The notes: a model not told the origin generated them from the letters alone. Numbered from the stretch's first letter, positions 18,933 through 28,647 are shown. The stretch: 64,000 nt of DNA from DASUSH01 sp963785155 (GCA_963785155.1 CAWAUB010000007.1:186001-250000); one strand, 5' to 3'. Made by a program: numbers and translations.

Positions 18933-20547
18933 ATGGATAGACGCGGGTCAGAAGAAGGCGGGGCTGACCCGCAAGGAGCTCCTGGGGTCGGCGGCTGCCG
19001 CCGGCTCGGCGGCGTTGGTGGGACGGGGGGCGACGGCCCGTGCGGGCTCCGGGGCGGGATCCGGCCCCGGCCCGGGGCCCGGCAGCTTCAAGGGCAAGAA
19101 CGTGATCGTCTTCCTGACCGACCAGGAGCGGGCGGTCCAGCACTTCCCGCGCCGGTGGGTGCAGAAGAACCTGCCCGGCATGACCCGCCTGCAGTCGAAC
19201 GGGGTGACGTTCAACAACGCGTTCACGAATGCATGCATGTGCTCGCCGGCGCGCTCGACCTGGCTGACCGGGTTTACACCGCACCAGCACGGGGTCAAGT
19301 ACACGCTCGAATCGGACATGCCGGCCGACGAGTACCCCCAGGTCGAGCTCTCGACCGAGTTCCCGAACCTGGCGACGGTGATGGCCGCCGCGGGCCACAC
19401 CCCGGTCTACAAGGGCAAGTTCCACTGCGTGAAGATGGCCGGCACCGAGTGGGAGCCGTCCGACGTCGGCCAGTTCGGCTTCGAGCGCTGGAACCCGCCC
19501 GACGCGGGCGCCAACCAGGACATCTCGGAGGCCGGCGGCGGCACCACGAACAACGACGGCCGGTTCATGGAATCGGTCGGCAGCGTCGACGACGGCGACG
19601 AGGGAGTCATCCAGTACCTGGAGACGGCGGCGCGCGGCCAGCAGCCCTTCTTCCTCGTGGTCTCCCTGGTCAACCCGCACGACGTCCTCTTCTATCCGGC
19701 GACCTACGAGCAGGCCGGGTACGACAACTCGTGGCTCGTGGGCGACATCGGTTTGCCGGCGACGGTCACCGAGGACCTCGCCGACGGCAAGCCGACCGTC
19801 CAGGAGCAGTTCCTGCGCCTCTTCTCGCTGACCGGGCCGGTGCCGACGCCGCAGATGAAGCGGAACTACCTGAACTTCTACGGCAACCTGATCAAGTCGT
19901 CGGACGCGTACCTCGTCCAGGTGCTCGACAAGCTGGACCAGATCGGGCTGACGGACGACACGGTGATCATCCGCACCGCCGACCACGGGGAGATGGGCAT
20001 GTCCCACGGCGGGTTGCGGCAGAAGAACTTCAACATCTACGACGAGGCGATCCAGGTCCCACTCGTCTACTCGAACCCGCAGCTCTACCCGCGGCCGTTC
20101 GTTTCCGACGCGATCGTCTCGCACGTCGACTTCCTGCCGACGCTCGCCAACCTGTTCGACGCGCCGGTGTCGGCGCGGGCGCCGTGGCAGGGGATCGACT
20201 ACTCCCGGATCGTCGAGAACCCGAAATCACGGCGGACCCAGGACTACACGGTGTTCACCTTCGACGACTGGCAGTCCGGGCAGGCGAACGGGCCCTACCC
20301 GCAGCCGCCGAACCACGTCGTCGGCATCCGCGAGGCGCGCTGGAAGATCGCCAAATACTTCGACCCGAACACGAACCGCCCGAACCAATGGGAGATGTAC
20401 GACATGCGCACCGACCCGAACGAGCGGGTCAACCTCGCCGGACCCGGCTACCAGCGGACGGCCGACCAGGAGGCGCAGATGCGCCGCCTGAAGCGCAAGC
20501 TCGCGCGGGTCCAGCGGAGCCGGCTACAGCCTCTCCTGCCGAGCTAA
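18933..20547 (+). CDS. Secreted sulfatase with Tat-like signal, frame broken at the start
   Basis: The body from 19015 carries the formylglycine motif CMCSPARSTWLTG (C-x-P-x-R), plus NVIVFLTDQERAV (metal-binding Asp), KYTLESDMPAD, NPHDVLF and TADHGEMGMSHGG (Asp-His metal ligands). Upstream in the same frame is TRKELLGSAAAAGSAALVG, a twin-arginine-like signal, but no start codon. ATG 18933 with AGGAG before it is one frame off, so one extra base near 18945 is likely. It hydrolyses a sulfate ester outside the cell; it needs a formylglycine-generating enzyme, not seen here. Confidence 0.8.
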
Positions 20548-20582
20548 ACCGGCGATCGACCCCAGGGCGGTTAAATGGGGGC

Positions 20583-20871
20583 GTGGAGTTCATGCTCGTG
20601 ATCGGTCGGGTTCATCGGTTTCATCGTCCTGCTCCTGGTCCTGCTGGCTCGCTCGTACCCGGTAAGCGGCGCCGATCTGGTCGATTGGAAGCCCACGCGC
20701 TCGTTCGAGACCGAGGCCCAGCTGGAGGTCGACGACGTCGCGCAGATGATCGAGGCGCAGAACGAGATGCGACGCCGCCGCGGCGCCGCGGAGATCACCG
20801 AGGACGACGCGGAGCAGATGGCGCGCGAGGACGAGACGCTTCGCCGCGAGCGCCAGTGGCCGCAGGACTGA
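20583..20871 (+). CDS. Small membrane-anchored protein, frame broken once
   Basis: GTG 20583 begins MEFMLVIG; after one extra base near 20606 the frame continues FIVLLLVLLARSYPVSGAD. The rest is an acidic/basic soluble tail: VDWKPTRSFETEAQLEVDD, then MIEAQNEMRRRRGAAEIT and a Glu/Arg-rich end. About 95 residues: one membrane helix and a helical cytoplasmic tail. No function was recognised. The regular charge pattern and the stop directly before the next gene support a real gene. Confidence 0.5.
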
Positions 20872-20878
20872 TCAGCCG

Positions 20879-21370
20879 GTGGCCCGGGCGCTGATCGTCG
20901 GCTGCGGCTGCCGTGGCCGCGAGCTTGGCGGGCGTCTGCTCGCCGATGGCTGGGCGGTGCGCGGGACGACTCGCGACCCGGATCGGACCGACGCGATCGA
21001 GGCGGCGGGAATCGAGGCCGCCGTCGCCGACCCGGACCGCCTGATGACGGTCCTCGACCTGATCGGGGACGTCGCGGTGCTCTGCTGGCTGCTCGGCTCG
21101 GCGAGCGGCGAGCCGGACGAGGTCGCGGCGCTGCACGGGCCGAGGCTCGAACGGCTGCTCGAGGAGATCGTCGACACGCCGGTGCGCGGGATCGCCTACG
21201 AGGCCGGCGGGCTCGGTGCCGCGGCGAGCTGACGGAAGGTGGGGAGGCGATCCTTCGCGACGCGAGCGCAGCGATGGCACATCCCGCACGCGGTGATCAG
21301 GGCGGATCCGAGTGACCCGGACGCATGGACCGACTCCGCCGCCGCGGCGATCGGCGGCCTGGTGCGCTGA
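20879..21370 (+). CDS. Rossmann-fold NAD(P)-binding protein, frame disturbed
   Basis: The N-terminus RALIVGCGCRGRELGGRLLADGWAVRGTTRD is a dinucleotide-binding fold (GxGxxG-like) of the epimerase/short SDR type. A stop at 21230 cuts the frame, but shifting one base gives ELTEGGEAILRDAS, and a second shift near 21272 gives RWHIPHAVIRADPSDPDAW and a stop at 21370. So one missing and one extra base would restore about 163 residues. Function is unknown; it is short for an epimerase. Confidence 0.5.
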
Positions 21371-21373
21371 GGG

Positions 21374-21883
21374 TTACTGCAGAGGCTTCGGCGGCTTCTG
21401 CGGCGCGTCCGCCTGCGACCAGGGCGCTTCGTCCGGATTCTCGTCCGGCGGGGCATCGAGCTCCTTGGCGAGGAAGTAGAAGCCGACGGTGAGCGCCGCG
21501 ACCACCGCGAAGAAGGTGGCGAAGGTGGCGAAGACCCGGGCCCGGGTGGGGCCGTAGGTGCCGCCGACGACCTCGCGGCGCTTGTCCCTGCCCAGTCGCG
21601 TCGGTGTCGGAGATCTTGTCGTGGTCGAGCCGCTCCTCGGGCGGCTTGCGCTCGATCACCGTGTTCGGGCCGATCGACGGCGCGGTGATCTTCTGCTCGT
21701 CGCCGTGCCTTGTCGTCCGGCGCTTCGGACGTCGTCCGCGTGAGCCTCGCTCACCTGAGCGTCGGTGGGCTCCTCTTCTGCCGTTCCCTCGTCGCCGGGA
21801 GGATCGAGTGGATCGGACGACGCCTGCGCGTCGTCCTCGTCGTCTTCCCCCGGGGCGCCTGAGAACGGATTCCGCATCCGCAT
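21374..21883 (-). CDS. Single-pass membrane protein with acidic N-terminus, frame disturbed
   Basis: It starts MRMRNPFSGAPGEDDEDD. An acidic disordered region of about 60 residues follows, then (other frame) GDEQKITAPSIGPNTVIERK and KISDTDA. Back in the first frame come GRDKRREVVGGTYGPTRARV, a membrane helix (FFAVVAALTVGFYFLAKEL) and a Pro/Lys-rich end (PQKPPKPLQ). Two frame changes, near 21715 and 21593, are needed. It is about 168 residues, probably cytoplasmic N-terminus. No function was recognised. It is convergent with the Rossmann-fold gene. Confidence 0.5.
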
Positions 21884-21972
21884 GGGCCGAGCCTACCGAT
21901 GTGGCCGACGGACCGCCACCGACAACCGTCCTACTGTCTTGGCGATGCAGCTTGCTGGGTAGAGGGCTTGGC

Positions 21973-22752
21973 GTGAAGCGCACGGCATCGTCGTTCTGCG
22001 CGATGTGTGCGGTTCTCGCCCTCTCCGCCACGGCGCTTGCGTCCGCGCCCGCGGGCGAGCACGACTGGGGCAAGCGGATGGCCGACGCAAAGCGATTTGC
22101 GGCCGCACGGGCCGGCAAGGTCTCGATCGGCGTCGTCGACGAAGACCGCCGCTTCCACGGCTACCGCGCCGGCCGCCAGTACAGCTCCGCGAGCACGATC
22201 AAGGTGATGCTGATGGTCGCCTATCTGCGCCACGGCAACCAGAACCACGAGGCGCTGACTTCCTCGGACAAGGCGCTGCTCGAGCCGATGATCAAGCGCT
22301 CCGACAACGGCACCGCGACGACGATCCGCAACATCGTCGGCAACGACGGCCTGGTCCGCCTCGCCCATCGCGTCGGGATGAGGAAGTTCCAACCCGCGGT
22401 GTCGTGGGGTGCCTCGCAGATCACGGCGCGCGACCAGGCGCAGTGGATGTTCGAGATCGAGCGGCATATCCCGAAGCGCCATCGCAACTACGCGATGAAC
22501 CTCCTGACGGAGATCACGCCCAGTCAGCGGTGGGGGATCCCGCCGGAGAAGCCGCACGGTCTAGAGATCCACTTCAAGGGCGGATGGGCGCCGAGCGGCA
22601 ACCCGGGCTGGACGATCAACCAGGTCGCCCAGCTCGAGGGCCACGGCGAGCGGTTCTCGATCGCGGTTCTGAGTCGCCAGAACCCGTCGATGGCCTACGG
22701 CGTCGCGACGATCCGCGGCGTGGCCGACAAGCTGCTCGCGCACTACCCCTGA
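21973..22752 (+). CDS. Class-A beta-lactamase-like serine hydrolase, secreted
   Basis: 259 residues from GTG 21973. A signal peptide (about residues 1-27) precedes a penicillin-binding fold: YSSASTIKVMLM holds the Ser-x-x-Lys active site, KRSDNGTATT is the SDN loop, and HFKGGWAPSG takes the place of the KTG triad. The Omega-loop Glu of true class A enzymes is not obvious (the segment around EITPSQRWGIPP differs). It may therefore be a peptidoglycan-related hydrolase rather than a resistance enzyme (inference). Confidence 0.78.
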   Translation: MKRTASSFCAMCAVLALSATALASAPAGEHDWGKRMADAKRFAAARAGKVSIGVVDEDRRFHGYRAGRQYSSASTIKVMLMVAYLRHGNQNHEALTSSDKALLEPMIKRSDNGTATTIRNIVGNDGLVRLAHRVGMRKFQPAVSWGASQITARDQAQWMFEIERHIPKRHRNYAMNLLTEITPSQRWGIPPEKPHGLEIHFKGGWAPSGNPGWTINQVAQLEGHGERFSIAVLSRQNPSMAYGVATIRGVADKLLAHYP

Positions 22753-22767
22753 GGGCGGCCCTGGTGG

Positions 22768-23571
22768 CTACGACTCGGCGCGGACCAGGTCCGAGACGCC
22801 GAGGGAGCTCTGGGTGCCGGAGACGATGATGGTTCGGTAGCCGGACGGTGAGGTCGCGAGGGCGAAGTAGGCGCCGTCGTGAGTCGTCCCCAGCAGAACG
22901 GGCTCGGCTTCAGGGTCCGCCTGAAGCCGGGAGCCCAGGCCCTCGGGCGTCGCCGTGAAAGTCTCCTCGTACTGGTCGCAGAACTCCTTTTCGCTGCCGA
23001 CGTCGAGTCGGCTGTCGGGCGTGATCGCCTTGTAGGCGGCCTTGCAGTCGTCCTCGCGGAGCGCCGCGACCAGCGCCAGCGCGTTCTCCTCGAAATCGAG
23101 CTCGGCCGGCGCCTCCGTCCCGGCCTGCCGACTTTGGAAGAAGCTGCCGGTCCACTTGAATGATCCGTCCTCGTCGAGCGCCCAGATCAATGAGCTCTGG
23201 TCGTTGCCGGTGGCGTCGATGACCGCGGCGGTCCCGATCTCCTCGCTCTCGCCCGCGCGGAAGTCCGCGAGCTGCTCGATGTAGAAGGCGGCGTTCCGGC
23301 AGTTGGCCTTGCTCGCGCCGCCTTCGGGATCGTCGAGGAGCTGAGGGTGGAGGATCTCCAGGGCGTCGGCGCAATCGCCTGACTCGATCGCCTGCTCCAT
23401 CGCCGGGATCCGATCCGCGATCGGCTCGGCCGGCTCGGGGGCGGATGCTTCGGCCTCCGCGGTCGTGCTCGCGTCGGTGGCCGGTTCGCTCTCGCCTCCG
23501 CAGCCGCTGATGGCGACGACGGCCAGCGAGAGGGGAAGCAGGGCCATCCATAGCCGCCGGTCGATCCTCAC
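22768..23571 (-). CDS. Predicted lipoprotein of unknown function
   Basis: 267 residues. The N-terminus has a signal peptide ending in a lipobox (VVAISGCGG), so Cys 24 or so would be lipidated. A Thr/Glu/Ala-rich linker follows, then a domain with four more cysteines (SGDCADAL, KANCRNAAFYIEQL, EDDCKAAYKAI, EKEFCDQY). These look like two helical repeats, each with a paired Cys, perhaps disulfide-linked. No family was recognised. It is convergent with the beta-lactamase-like gene. Confidence 0.7.
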   Translation of the reverse strand: MRIDRRLWMALLPLSLAVVAISGCGGESEPATDASTTAEAEASAPEPAEPIADRIPAMEQAIESGDCADALEILHPQLLDDPEGGASKANCRNAAFYIEQLADFRAGESEEIGTAAVIDATGNDQSSLIWALDEDGSFKWTGSFFQSRQAGTEAPAELDFEENALALVAALREDDCKAAYKAITPDSRLDVGSEKEFCDQYEETFTATPEGLGSRLQADPEAEPVLLGTTHDGAYFALATSPSGYRTIIVSGTQSSLGVSDLVRAES

Positions 23572-23621
23572 CGGACCAACCTACATCGCCGGGGAACGGC
23601 GCGGAAATGCGCCGCTCTCCG

Positions 23622-23627
23622 TAAGAT
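23622..23627 (+). promoter_or_regulatory. -10 box TAAGAT, leaderless type
   Basis: TAAGAT ends seven bases before the ATG at 23635 in the gap between two divergent genes. No ribosome-binding site is present. Confidence 0.5.
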
Positions 23628-23634
23628 CGGCGGC

Positions 23635-24549
23635 ATGCGAAGGGGGATCGTGACGTTGATCGCCGCGGCCGCGTGCGCCGTCGGCGTGGCCGGGATGGCC
23701 GCTGCCCAGTCGGGAGGTGGCGGCGGCATCAACTGGGTCGAGCACCTGCCTCCGGTCGATGTCGAAAGCGACGTCCAGCCGGGGCCTGTCCGGCATTGCA
23801 AGAAGCCGAAGATGAAGTGCGTCGAGGTGACGATGCGGAGGATGCGTGCCCTCCAATCACAGCTCGGCTGCGACCACCGCGCCGTCTTCGCGACGACCTA
23901 CCTGACGCTGACCGAGACCTACTACGAGCTGCTCAAGACACAGCCGGACTTCGTCGAGGACCGCAAGTACCTCTTCACCGAGGTTGCCCAGTTCGCCAAC
24001 TACTACTTCAAGACGATCAAGACCCACGACAAGAACCTGCCCGTGCCTCCGGCGTGGGAGATCGCGCTCGACACCGCTCGCGAAGGCGACGTCAACGGCG
24101 CCCAGGACATGCTGTTGGGGATCAACGCCCACGTGCAGAGCGACATGCCGTTCGTGATCGCCGAGCTTGGCCTCGAGACGCCGGAAGGCAAGTCGCGCAA
24201 GCCCGACCACGATGTCGTCAACGCCGTTCTCGAGATGGCCTACCAGCGGGTGGTCGACGAGGTCGAACGCCGTTACGACCCGCTGCTGGCGGTCACCAAC
24301 CCGGACGGCGTTCCCGCCGACGACGTCGCCGGCCTCGAGCTCGTCCGCGCCTGGCGCGAGAACGTCTGGCGCAACGCCGAGAAGCTGACGAACGCGAAGT
24401 CCGAGGAAGAGCGCCAGCAGGTCGCGGATTCGATCGAGTCGCAGGCCGCCCAGTGGGCCCAGGGAATGGCCGCCGTCCAGACCCCCGGCGACCGGGCCCG
24501 CCGCGACGCCTACTGCCAGGCGCAGCTCGCAGCTCAGCCGATGGGCTGA
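23635..24549 (+). CDS. Secreted DUF5995-like protein
   Basis: 304 residues with a signal peptide ending at about residue 25. The core contains FATTYLTLTETYYELL, then FTEVAQFANYYFKTI and AQDMLLGINAHVQSDMPFVI. The LLGINAHVxxDMP block, with its conserved Asn, His and Asp, is what I associate with DUF5995. Function is unknown, possibly a metal-dependent helical-bundle enzyme. The 3' end overlaps the convergent Nudix gene by 16 bases. Confidence 0.7.
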   Translation: MRRGIVTLIAAAACAVGVAGMAAAQSGGGGGINWVEHLPPVDVESDVQPGPVRHCKKPKMKCVEVTMRRMRALQSQLGCDHRAVFATTYLTLTETYYELLKTQPDFVEDRKYLFTEVAQFANYYFKTIKTHDKNLPVPPAWEIALDTAREGDVNGAQDMLLGINAHVQSDMPFVIAELGLETPEGKSRKPDHDVVNAVLEMAYQRVVDEVERRYDPLLAVTNPDGVPADDVAGLELVRAWRENVWRNAEKLTNAKSEEERQQVADSIESQAAQWAQGMAAVQTPGDRARRDAYCQAQLAAQPMG

Positions 24550-25124
24550 GTCCCGTCCAGCCGCAGGAAGAACTCCTCCAGGATTCGCGCGGTCGCGCCC
24601 CAGATCAGGTGGCCGTCCACCTCGTAGGTCGGGGTCTTGAAGGGGACCCCACGGCGGACCAGGCGGCGCATCTCGTAGGCGTCGCGAAGCTGGTCGAGGG
24701 TGAGGCGAAGGATCGCCGCGACCTCTTCGGGGTTCGGCTCGAGCTTCGCGTCGGCGCCGACCAGTCCGACGAACGGGTGGACCTTGTAGCTCGTGACGAA
24801 GGTGCCGATCGGCGGCAGGGCGCCGACGATCTCGACCTCCGCCCGGCCGAGGCCCACCTCCTCTTCGGCCTCGCGTAGCGCGGTCGTCTCCAGGTCCTCG
24901 TCGGCGTCGTCTCGGCGTCCACCGGGGAACGAGATCTCTCCGGCGTGACGGCGGAGGTCGGCGCGCCGCTCCGTGAAAACCAAGCCAGGGCCCCGTTCGT
25001 CCTCGACGACGGGGACGAGGACGGCGGCCTCCGTGCGCCCGTGGGCATCGATCGCCTCCGCCTCCGCGTGGGAGAGCAGCGACGAACGGAGCGCGGCAGC
25101 AAGTTCGTCCGAAACCGAGCCCAT
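24534..25124 (-). CDS. Nudix hydrolase, CoA-pyrophosphatase type
   Basis: 196 residues. The Nudix box is complete: GGRRDDADEDLETTALREAE followed directly by EEVGL (G-x5-E-x7-REUxEExGU). The preceding RRHAGEISFPGG is characteristic of the NudL/CoA-diphosphatase subgroup. It would cleave CoA or related dinucleotide derivatives in the cytosol. It is the last gene of a six-gene minus-strand run. Confidence 0.85.
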   Translation of the reverse strand: MGSVSDELAAALRSSLLSHAEAEAIDAHGRTEAAVLVPVVEDERGPGLVFTERRADLRRHAGEISFPGGRRDDADEDLETTALREAEEEVGLGRAEVEIVGALPPIGTFVTSYKVHPFVGLVGADAKLEPNPEEVAAILRLTLDQLRDAYEMRRLVRRGVPFKTPTYEVDGHLIWGATARILEEFFLRLDGTQPIG

Positions 25125-25130
25125 CGCCGG

Positions 25131-25538
25131 CTAGCCCGCAAGCTGGCGCATCATGCCGACGGTGTCCGTGAGGCCGCGGTGTTCGGCGACCTTGCCGTCG
25201 GCGATTCGCACGAGGTCGATCATCGCGACCGAGGCGCGGCGGCCGGACGGTTCGACGCCGAGCAGCTCCCCTCGGTGAGTGCCGGTCAGGCGGCTGGCGA
25301 CGGCGACCCACTCGTCGTCGGCGACGAGCTGCTCGATCTCGAGCTCGGCGTCCGGGAAGGCGGTCAGGAGGATTGCGAAGAAGGCCCGGAAGCCCTCGAT
25401 GCCCTCCGGCAAACCGGGCGGGATGCTGTGACTTACGAACTCGGGAGCGACGAACCGGTCGAGGACGCCGGCGTCGCGCGTGTCGACCAGGGCGCGGTGA
25501 AAGCCCTCGACGAGCGCGACGTTCTCCTCCCGCGTCAG
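25131..25538 (-). CDS. SnoaL-like / NTF2-fold protein, probable CTG start
   Basis: 135 residues. The NTF2-like pattern is present: ENVALVEGFHRALVDTRDAG, FVAPEFVSHSIPPGLPEG, and FRAFFAILLTAFPDAELEIEQL followed by VASRLTGTHRGEL. Members include polyketide cyclases and ester cyclases, but many have no assigned reaction. No ATG, GTG or TTG fits: the frame opens at CTG 25538, which overlaps the SDR stop codon as CTGA, exactly where a coupled start would be expected. Six bases separate it from the Nudix gene. Confidence 0.7.
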   Translation of the reverse strand: MTREENVALVEGFHRALVDTRDAGVLDRFVAPEFVSHSIPPGLPEGIEGFRAFFAILLTAFPDAELEIEQLVADDEWVAVASRLTGTHRGELLGVEPSGRRASVAMIDLVRIADGKVAEHRGLTDTVGMMRQLAG

Positions 25539-26335
25539 ATGATCACCTGGACGGTGCCGCCGTCGACCGACCAGGCGGCGCCGGCGACGTAGGCGGCCCG
25601 CTCGGAGCAGAGGAAGACGATCGCCGAGGCGATCTCTTCCGCCGTCGCGAGCCTGCCGATCGGCCGTTTCGCGCCCGCTGCCTCGAGTGCCTCCTCGCGC
25701 GAGTCGTGGCCGCCCATCTCCTTCGACTGGTCGAGCAGGCCGCCCTCCTCCATCCAGAGCTCCGACTCGACCGGGCCGGGGCAGACCGCATTGACGAGCA
25801 CGCCCTCGCCGGCGTGACGATCGGCGTAGAGGCGCGAAAGGCAGAGCTCCGCCGACTTCGCGACCGAGTACTCCGGCATCGACGCCGACGGCCGCTTGCC
25901 GGCGGTCGAAGCGACGTTGACGACCCGGCCCCAGCCGCGCTCGGCCATCGGCGGTACCGCAGCCCGCATCAGCCGCATCGGTGCCATCACGTTCAAATCC
26001 CAAGCCGCTTGCCAATCGGCGTCCGGGACGTCCTCGAGCTTGCGCGAGGTGGCCGTCCCCGCGTTGTTGACGAGCACATCCAAGCCGCCGAAGCTCTCCT
26101 CGGCGGCGGCGAGGACGCGTTCCCCGGCATCGGCCTCCGTGATGTCGAGGGCGAGCGACGCGGCCTGGCCCCCGGCCGACTCGCACTCCCGCTCCGCCTC
26201 CGCGAGCGCGTCTGCGTTTCGGGCGACGAGCAGGACGCTGCCGCCCTCGGCGGCGAGCTGGCGCGCCGTCTCCCGGCCGATCCCGCGGCTCGCGCCGGTG
26301 ACGACGCAGGACCTGCCGCTCAGCCCCAGGTCCAT
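25535..26335 (-). CDS. Short-chain dehydrogenase/reductase
   Basis: 266 residues from ATG 26335 (MDLGLSGRSCVVTGA); a longer Arg-rich extension is unlikely. The classical SDR signature is complete: TGASRGIGRETA cofactor motif, DVLVNNAGTAT, the catalytic Ser in VNVASTAGKRPS and YSVAKSAE (Tyr-x3-Lys), and PGPVESEL. It is a cytosolic NAD(P)-dependent oxidoreductase whose substrate cannot be read. It is followed by a SnoaL-like gene through a CTGA overlap. Confidence 0.87.
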   Translation of the reverse strand: MDLGLSGRSCVVTGASRGIGRETARQLAAEGGSVLLVARNADALAEAERECESAGGQAASLALDITEADAGERVLAAAEESFGGLDVLVNNAGTATSRKLEDVPDADWQAAWDLNVMAPMRLMRAAVPPMAERGWGRVVNVASTAGKRPSASMPEYSVAKSAELCLSRLYADRHAGEGVLVNAVCPGPVESELWMEEGGLLDQSKEMGGHDSREEALEAAGAKRPIGRLATAEEIASAIVFLCSERAAYVAGAAWSVDGGTVQVII

Positions 26336-26348
26336 CGCAACCCTCGGG

Positions 26349-26772
26349 TCACGTCCTGACCTCGACATGGTCGGTGATCGAGACCTTCGCCTCCGTCGCA
26401 AGCGTGCGATGCACCGGGCACTTTCCGGCGATCGTCTTGATCCGCTCCGTCTGCTCCTCGCTGAGTTCCGCCGGCAGCTTCAGCGTGACGTCGAAGTTGT
26501 CGCATTCCCCGCGCGGCCCCGGGGTGAACTCCGCCACGACCTCCAGCTCGCCGAGGTCCCATTCCTTCCGGTCCGCGTACATCTCGACCGTGATCGCGGT
26601 GCACGAGGCAAGCGCGATCGCCAGGTACTCGGTCGGCTTCGGGCCGGCGTCGTTGCCTCCGTCCGCCTCGGGTTCGTCGGCGATGACGGTGTGGCCTCTG
26701 AACCTCGACGTCGTGGGTGTAGCCCTCGCGGCGGCGGGCTACGGCACGGCGGACTTCGCCGTCCTCCGTCAC
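26349..26772 (-). CDS. OsmC-family peroxide reductase, frame broken once
   Basis: GTG 26772 begins MTEDGEVRRAVARRREGYTH. One extra base near 26698 breaks the frame; the continuation is RGHTVIADEPEADGGNDAG, then PKPTEYLAIALASCTAITVE and KCPVHRTL. Both redox cysteines (ASCTA and KCPVH) and the usual spacing are present. OsmC/Ohr proteins reduce organic hydroperoxides using thiols. It lies four bases after the cobalamin adenosyltransferase. Confidence 0.85.
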
Positions 26773-26776
26773 GGGC

Positions 26777-27340
26777 TCAGCCGTCCCGGCCGGCGAACAG
26801 CTCGGGATCGTCGATATCGGCGAATCGGGCCATCGCGTAGGCGAAGTCGTTGGCGCGGTTCAGGTAGCCGAGCGCCGCGCCCGCCTCCAGCCCCTCCGCC
26901 TCGTAGAGGGCGTTGACCCGTCGCTCCGCCCGCCGGATGATCGCGCGGGCGAGATCGAGCTGAGCCGAGAGCTGGGTGCCACCGGTGATCACGAACTTCG
27001 GCGGCAGGTCGACGCGATCCATGTAGGCGTCGATCCGCTCCTCCATGACCTTGATCATCCCGTCGGTGACCCGGCTCACCCCGTCCTCCAGCCGCTCCGC
27101 CGCCTCGGGCGCCGTGGCCAGCTCTGCTCCGCAGACGAAGAGCTCGTTCTGCAGGCGCAGGATGTCCGCGTGGAGTTCCGCGTCGTCGGGCCCGCAGAGC
27201 GAGCGGGCGACGCCGAGCGCCGAGCCCGCCTCGTCAACGGCGCCGTAGGCCTCGATCCGTGCATCGGACTTCGGCTTGCGCCCTCCGTACCAGAGGGAGG
27301 TGGTCCCGTCGTCGCCCTTCTTGGTGTAGATCTTGACCAT
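26777..27340 (-). CDS. Cob(I)alamin adenosyltransferase, PduO type
   Basis: 187 residues. The N-terminus VKIYTKKGDDGTTSLWYGGR is the ATP-binding block of PduO-type ATR, followed by EAYGAVDEAGSALGVAR. The C-terminal half has LDLARAIIRRAERRV and LNRANDFAYAMAR, both diagnostic. It transfers the adenosyl group of ATP to cob(I)alamin to make the coenzyme B12 needed by, for example, methylmalonyl-CoA mutase, which is not in this window. Four bases downstream of the DUF1015 gene. Confidence 0.9.
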   Translation of the reverse strand: MVKIYTKKGDDGTTSLWYGGRKPKSDARIEAYGAVDEAGSALGVARSLCGPDDAELHADILRLQNELFVCGAELATAPEAAERLEDGVSRVTDGMIKVMEERIDAYMDRVDLPPKFVITGGTQLSAQLDLARAIIRRAERRVNALYEAEGLEAGAALGYLNRANDFAYAMARFADIDDPELFAGRDG

Positions 27341-27343
27341 CGG

Positions 27344-28600
27344 TCAGCTCAGTGGATTGAACACGAGTCCGGTCGCGAGCTTGGGGAAGAAGTAGGTCGA
27401 CTTCGGCGGCATCGTCTCGCCCGCGGCCGCGACCTCGCGGACGGCGTCGACGGGGGTGGGGCGGAGCATGAAGAGCGCGTCGCGGTCGCCGCTCTCGATC
27501 GAGGCGATGGCGGAGGCCGGATCGCTGTCGTAGGCGAGCCCGCGCTTCGCCGCGATGTCGTCGGTGCTCAGGTCGAGCAGGCCCCGCAGGACGAGCGTCT
27601 CGAGGATCACCGAGTCGAACCCGCGGTAGACGTCCGGCTTGTCGGGAAGCGCGGCGGCCATCGCGCCCGGGTCGCGCAGGCGGAGCCGGTATCCCTGCTT
27701 GTGGTGGGAGTCGACGTAGCCGAAGACCCCGACGCCCTCCTCGCCGGCGGGATCGAGCGCGTCGAGGCCGACCTCCTCGATGTCGAACAGCTCGCGGAGG
27801 CCCTTGCCGAGCTCCTGGTACTTCGGCATCTCGAAGCCGTGAAGGAGCCGGTGGGTCGGGAAGACCGCCAGTCCCGGATCGTCCAGCGAGACGAGCGACA
27901 TCAGGACGTAGGAGTGGGGGCCGGGGTCGTCGGCGCCGACCTCCGCTTCGTAGGTGCGCGCTGTCTCGTAGCGATGGTGGCCGTCGGCGATCAGCAGCTC
28001 CGCGTCGGCGAGCTCGGCCGCGATCGCCTCGTGCACCGCGGGGTCCGCGATCCGCCAGACCCGGTGGACCGTGCCGTCGTCGTCGGTCGCCTCGCCCCAC
28101 GGGTCGCCGAGCGCCGGCTCCAGGTGGCTCCAGGCGTCGCCGGGGTGGAGGGCGAAGATGGGGGAGAGGTTGTGCCGCGTCGCCCGCGTCAGCCGCAGGC
28201 GGTCCTCCTTCGGCCCGGGCTGCGTGCGCTCGTGCGGCCGCACCCCGCCCGGTCCGTAGGGCTCGAGCCTGATTCGCGCCAGGAACCCCCGCCGCGTCCG
28301 CGTCGCCCCGTCGGGACCGGTGAACTCCTGCGCGTACGGCCAGATCGCCGGCTCGCGGTCGCGCTTCAGCACGTTCTGAAGCAGCCACTCCTCGAACGTC
28401 TCGGCCGCGTGCTCGTACGGATCGGCCCCCTCCGGCGCCTCCGGCAGGTCGACCTCGACGACGTTGAAAGGCGAGCGCCCGAGCAGCTCCTTCCGTTTCT
28501 CCGCTCCGATCACGTCATAGGGAGGAGCCGTCACGGCCTCCAGCGACCCGACCATCCCCAACTCGTAATGCACCGCCTCGAGCGGCCTGACCTCCGCCAT
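27344..28600 (-). CDS. DUF1015-family protein
   Basis: 418 residues from ATG 28600 (MAEVRPLEAVHYE); the frame extends further up into tRNA-Pro but that part is not used. Family blocks are TAPPYDVIGAEKRKELLGRS, ADGHHRYETARTY and MSLVSLDDPGLAVFPTHRLL. DUF1015 is related to SerK-type kinases acting on free serine in archaea, but the role in bacteria is not settled. It opens a six-gene minus-strand run whose genes are separated by 0-14 bases. Confidence 0.85.
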   Translation of the reverse strand: MAEVRPLEAVHYELGMVGSLEAVTAPPYDVIGAEKRKELLGRSPFNVVEVDLPEAPEGADPYEHAAETFEEWLLQNVLKRDREPAIWPYAQEFTGPDGATRTRRGFLARIRLEPYGPGGVRPHERTQPGPKEDRLRLTRATRHNLSPIFALHPGDAWSHLEPALGDPWGEATDDDGTVHRVWRIADPAVHEAIAAELADAELLIADGHHRYETARTYEAEVGADDPGPHSYVLMSLVSLDDPGLAVFPTHRLLHGFEMPKYQELGKGLRELFDIEEVGLDALDPAGEEGVGVFGYVDSHHKQGYRLRLRDPGAMAAALPDKPDVYRGFDSVILETLVLRGLLDLSTDDIAAKRGLAYDSDPASAIASIESGDRDALFMLRPTPVDAVREVAAAGETMPPKSTYFFPKLATGLVFNPLS

Positions 28601-28647
28601 CGGCGCGAACCCTAGTGGGCGCGCGCTGTGAAGTCTGACCTGCGGTC

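Noticed and set aside
26777..28600. A cobalamin riboswitch upstream of the adenosyltransferase
   Set aside because: The gene lies four bases after DUF1015 and no B12-box-like sequence is visible.
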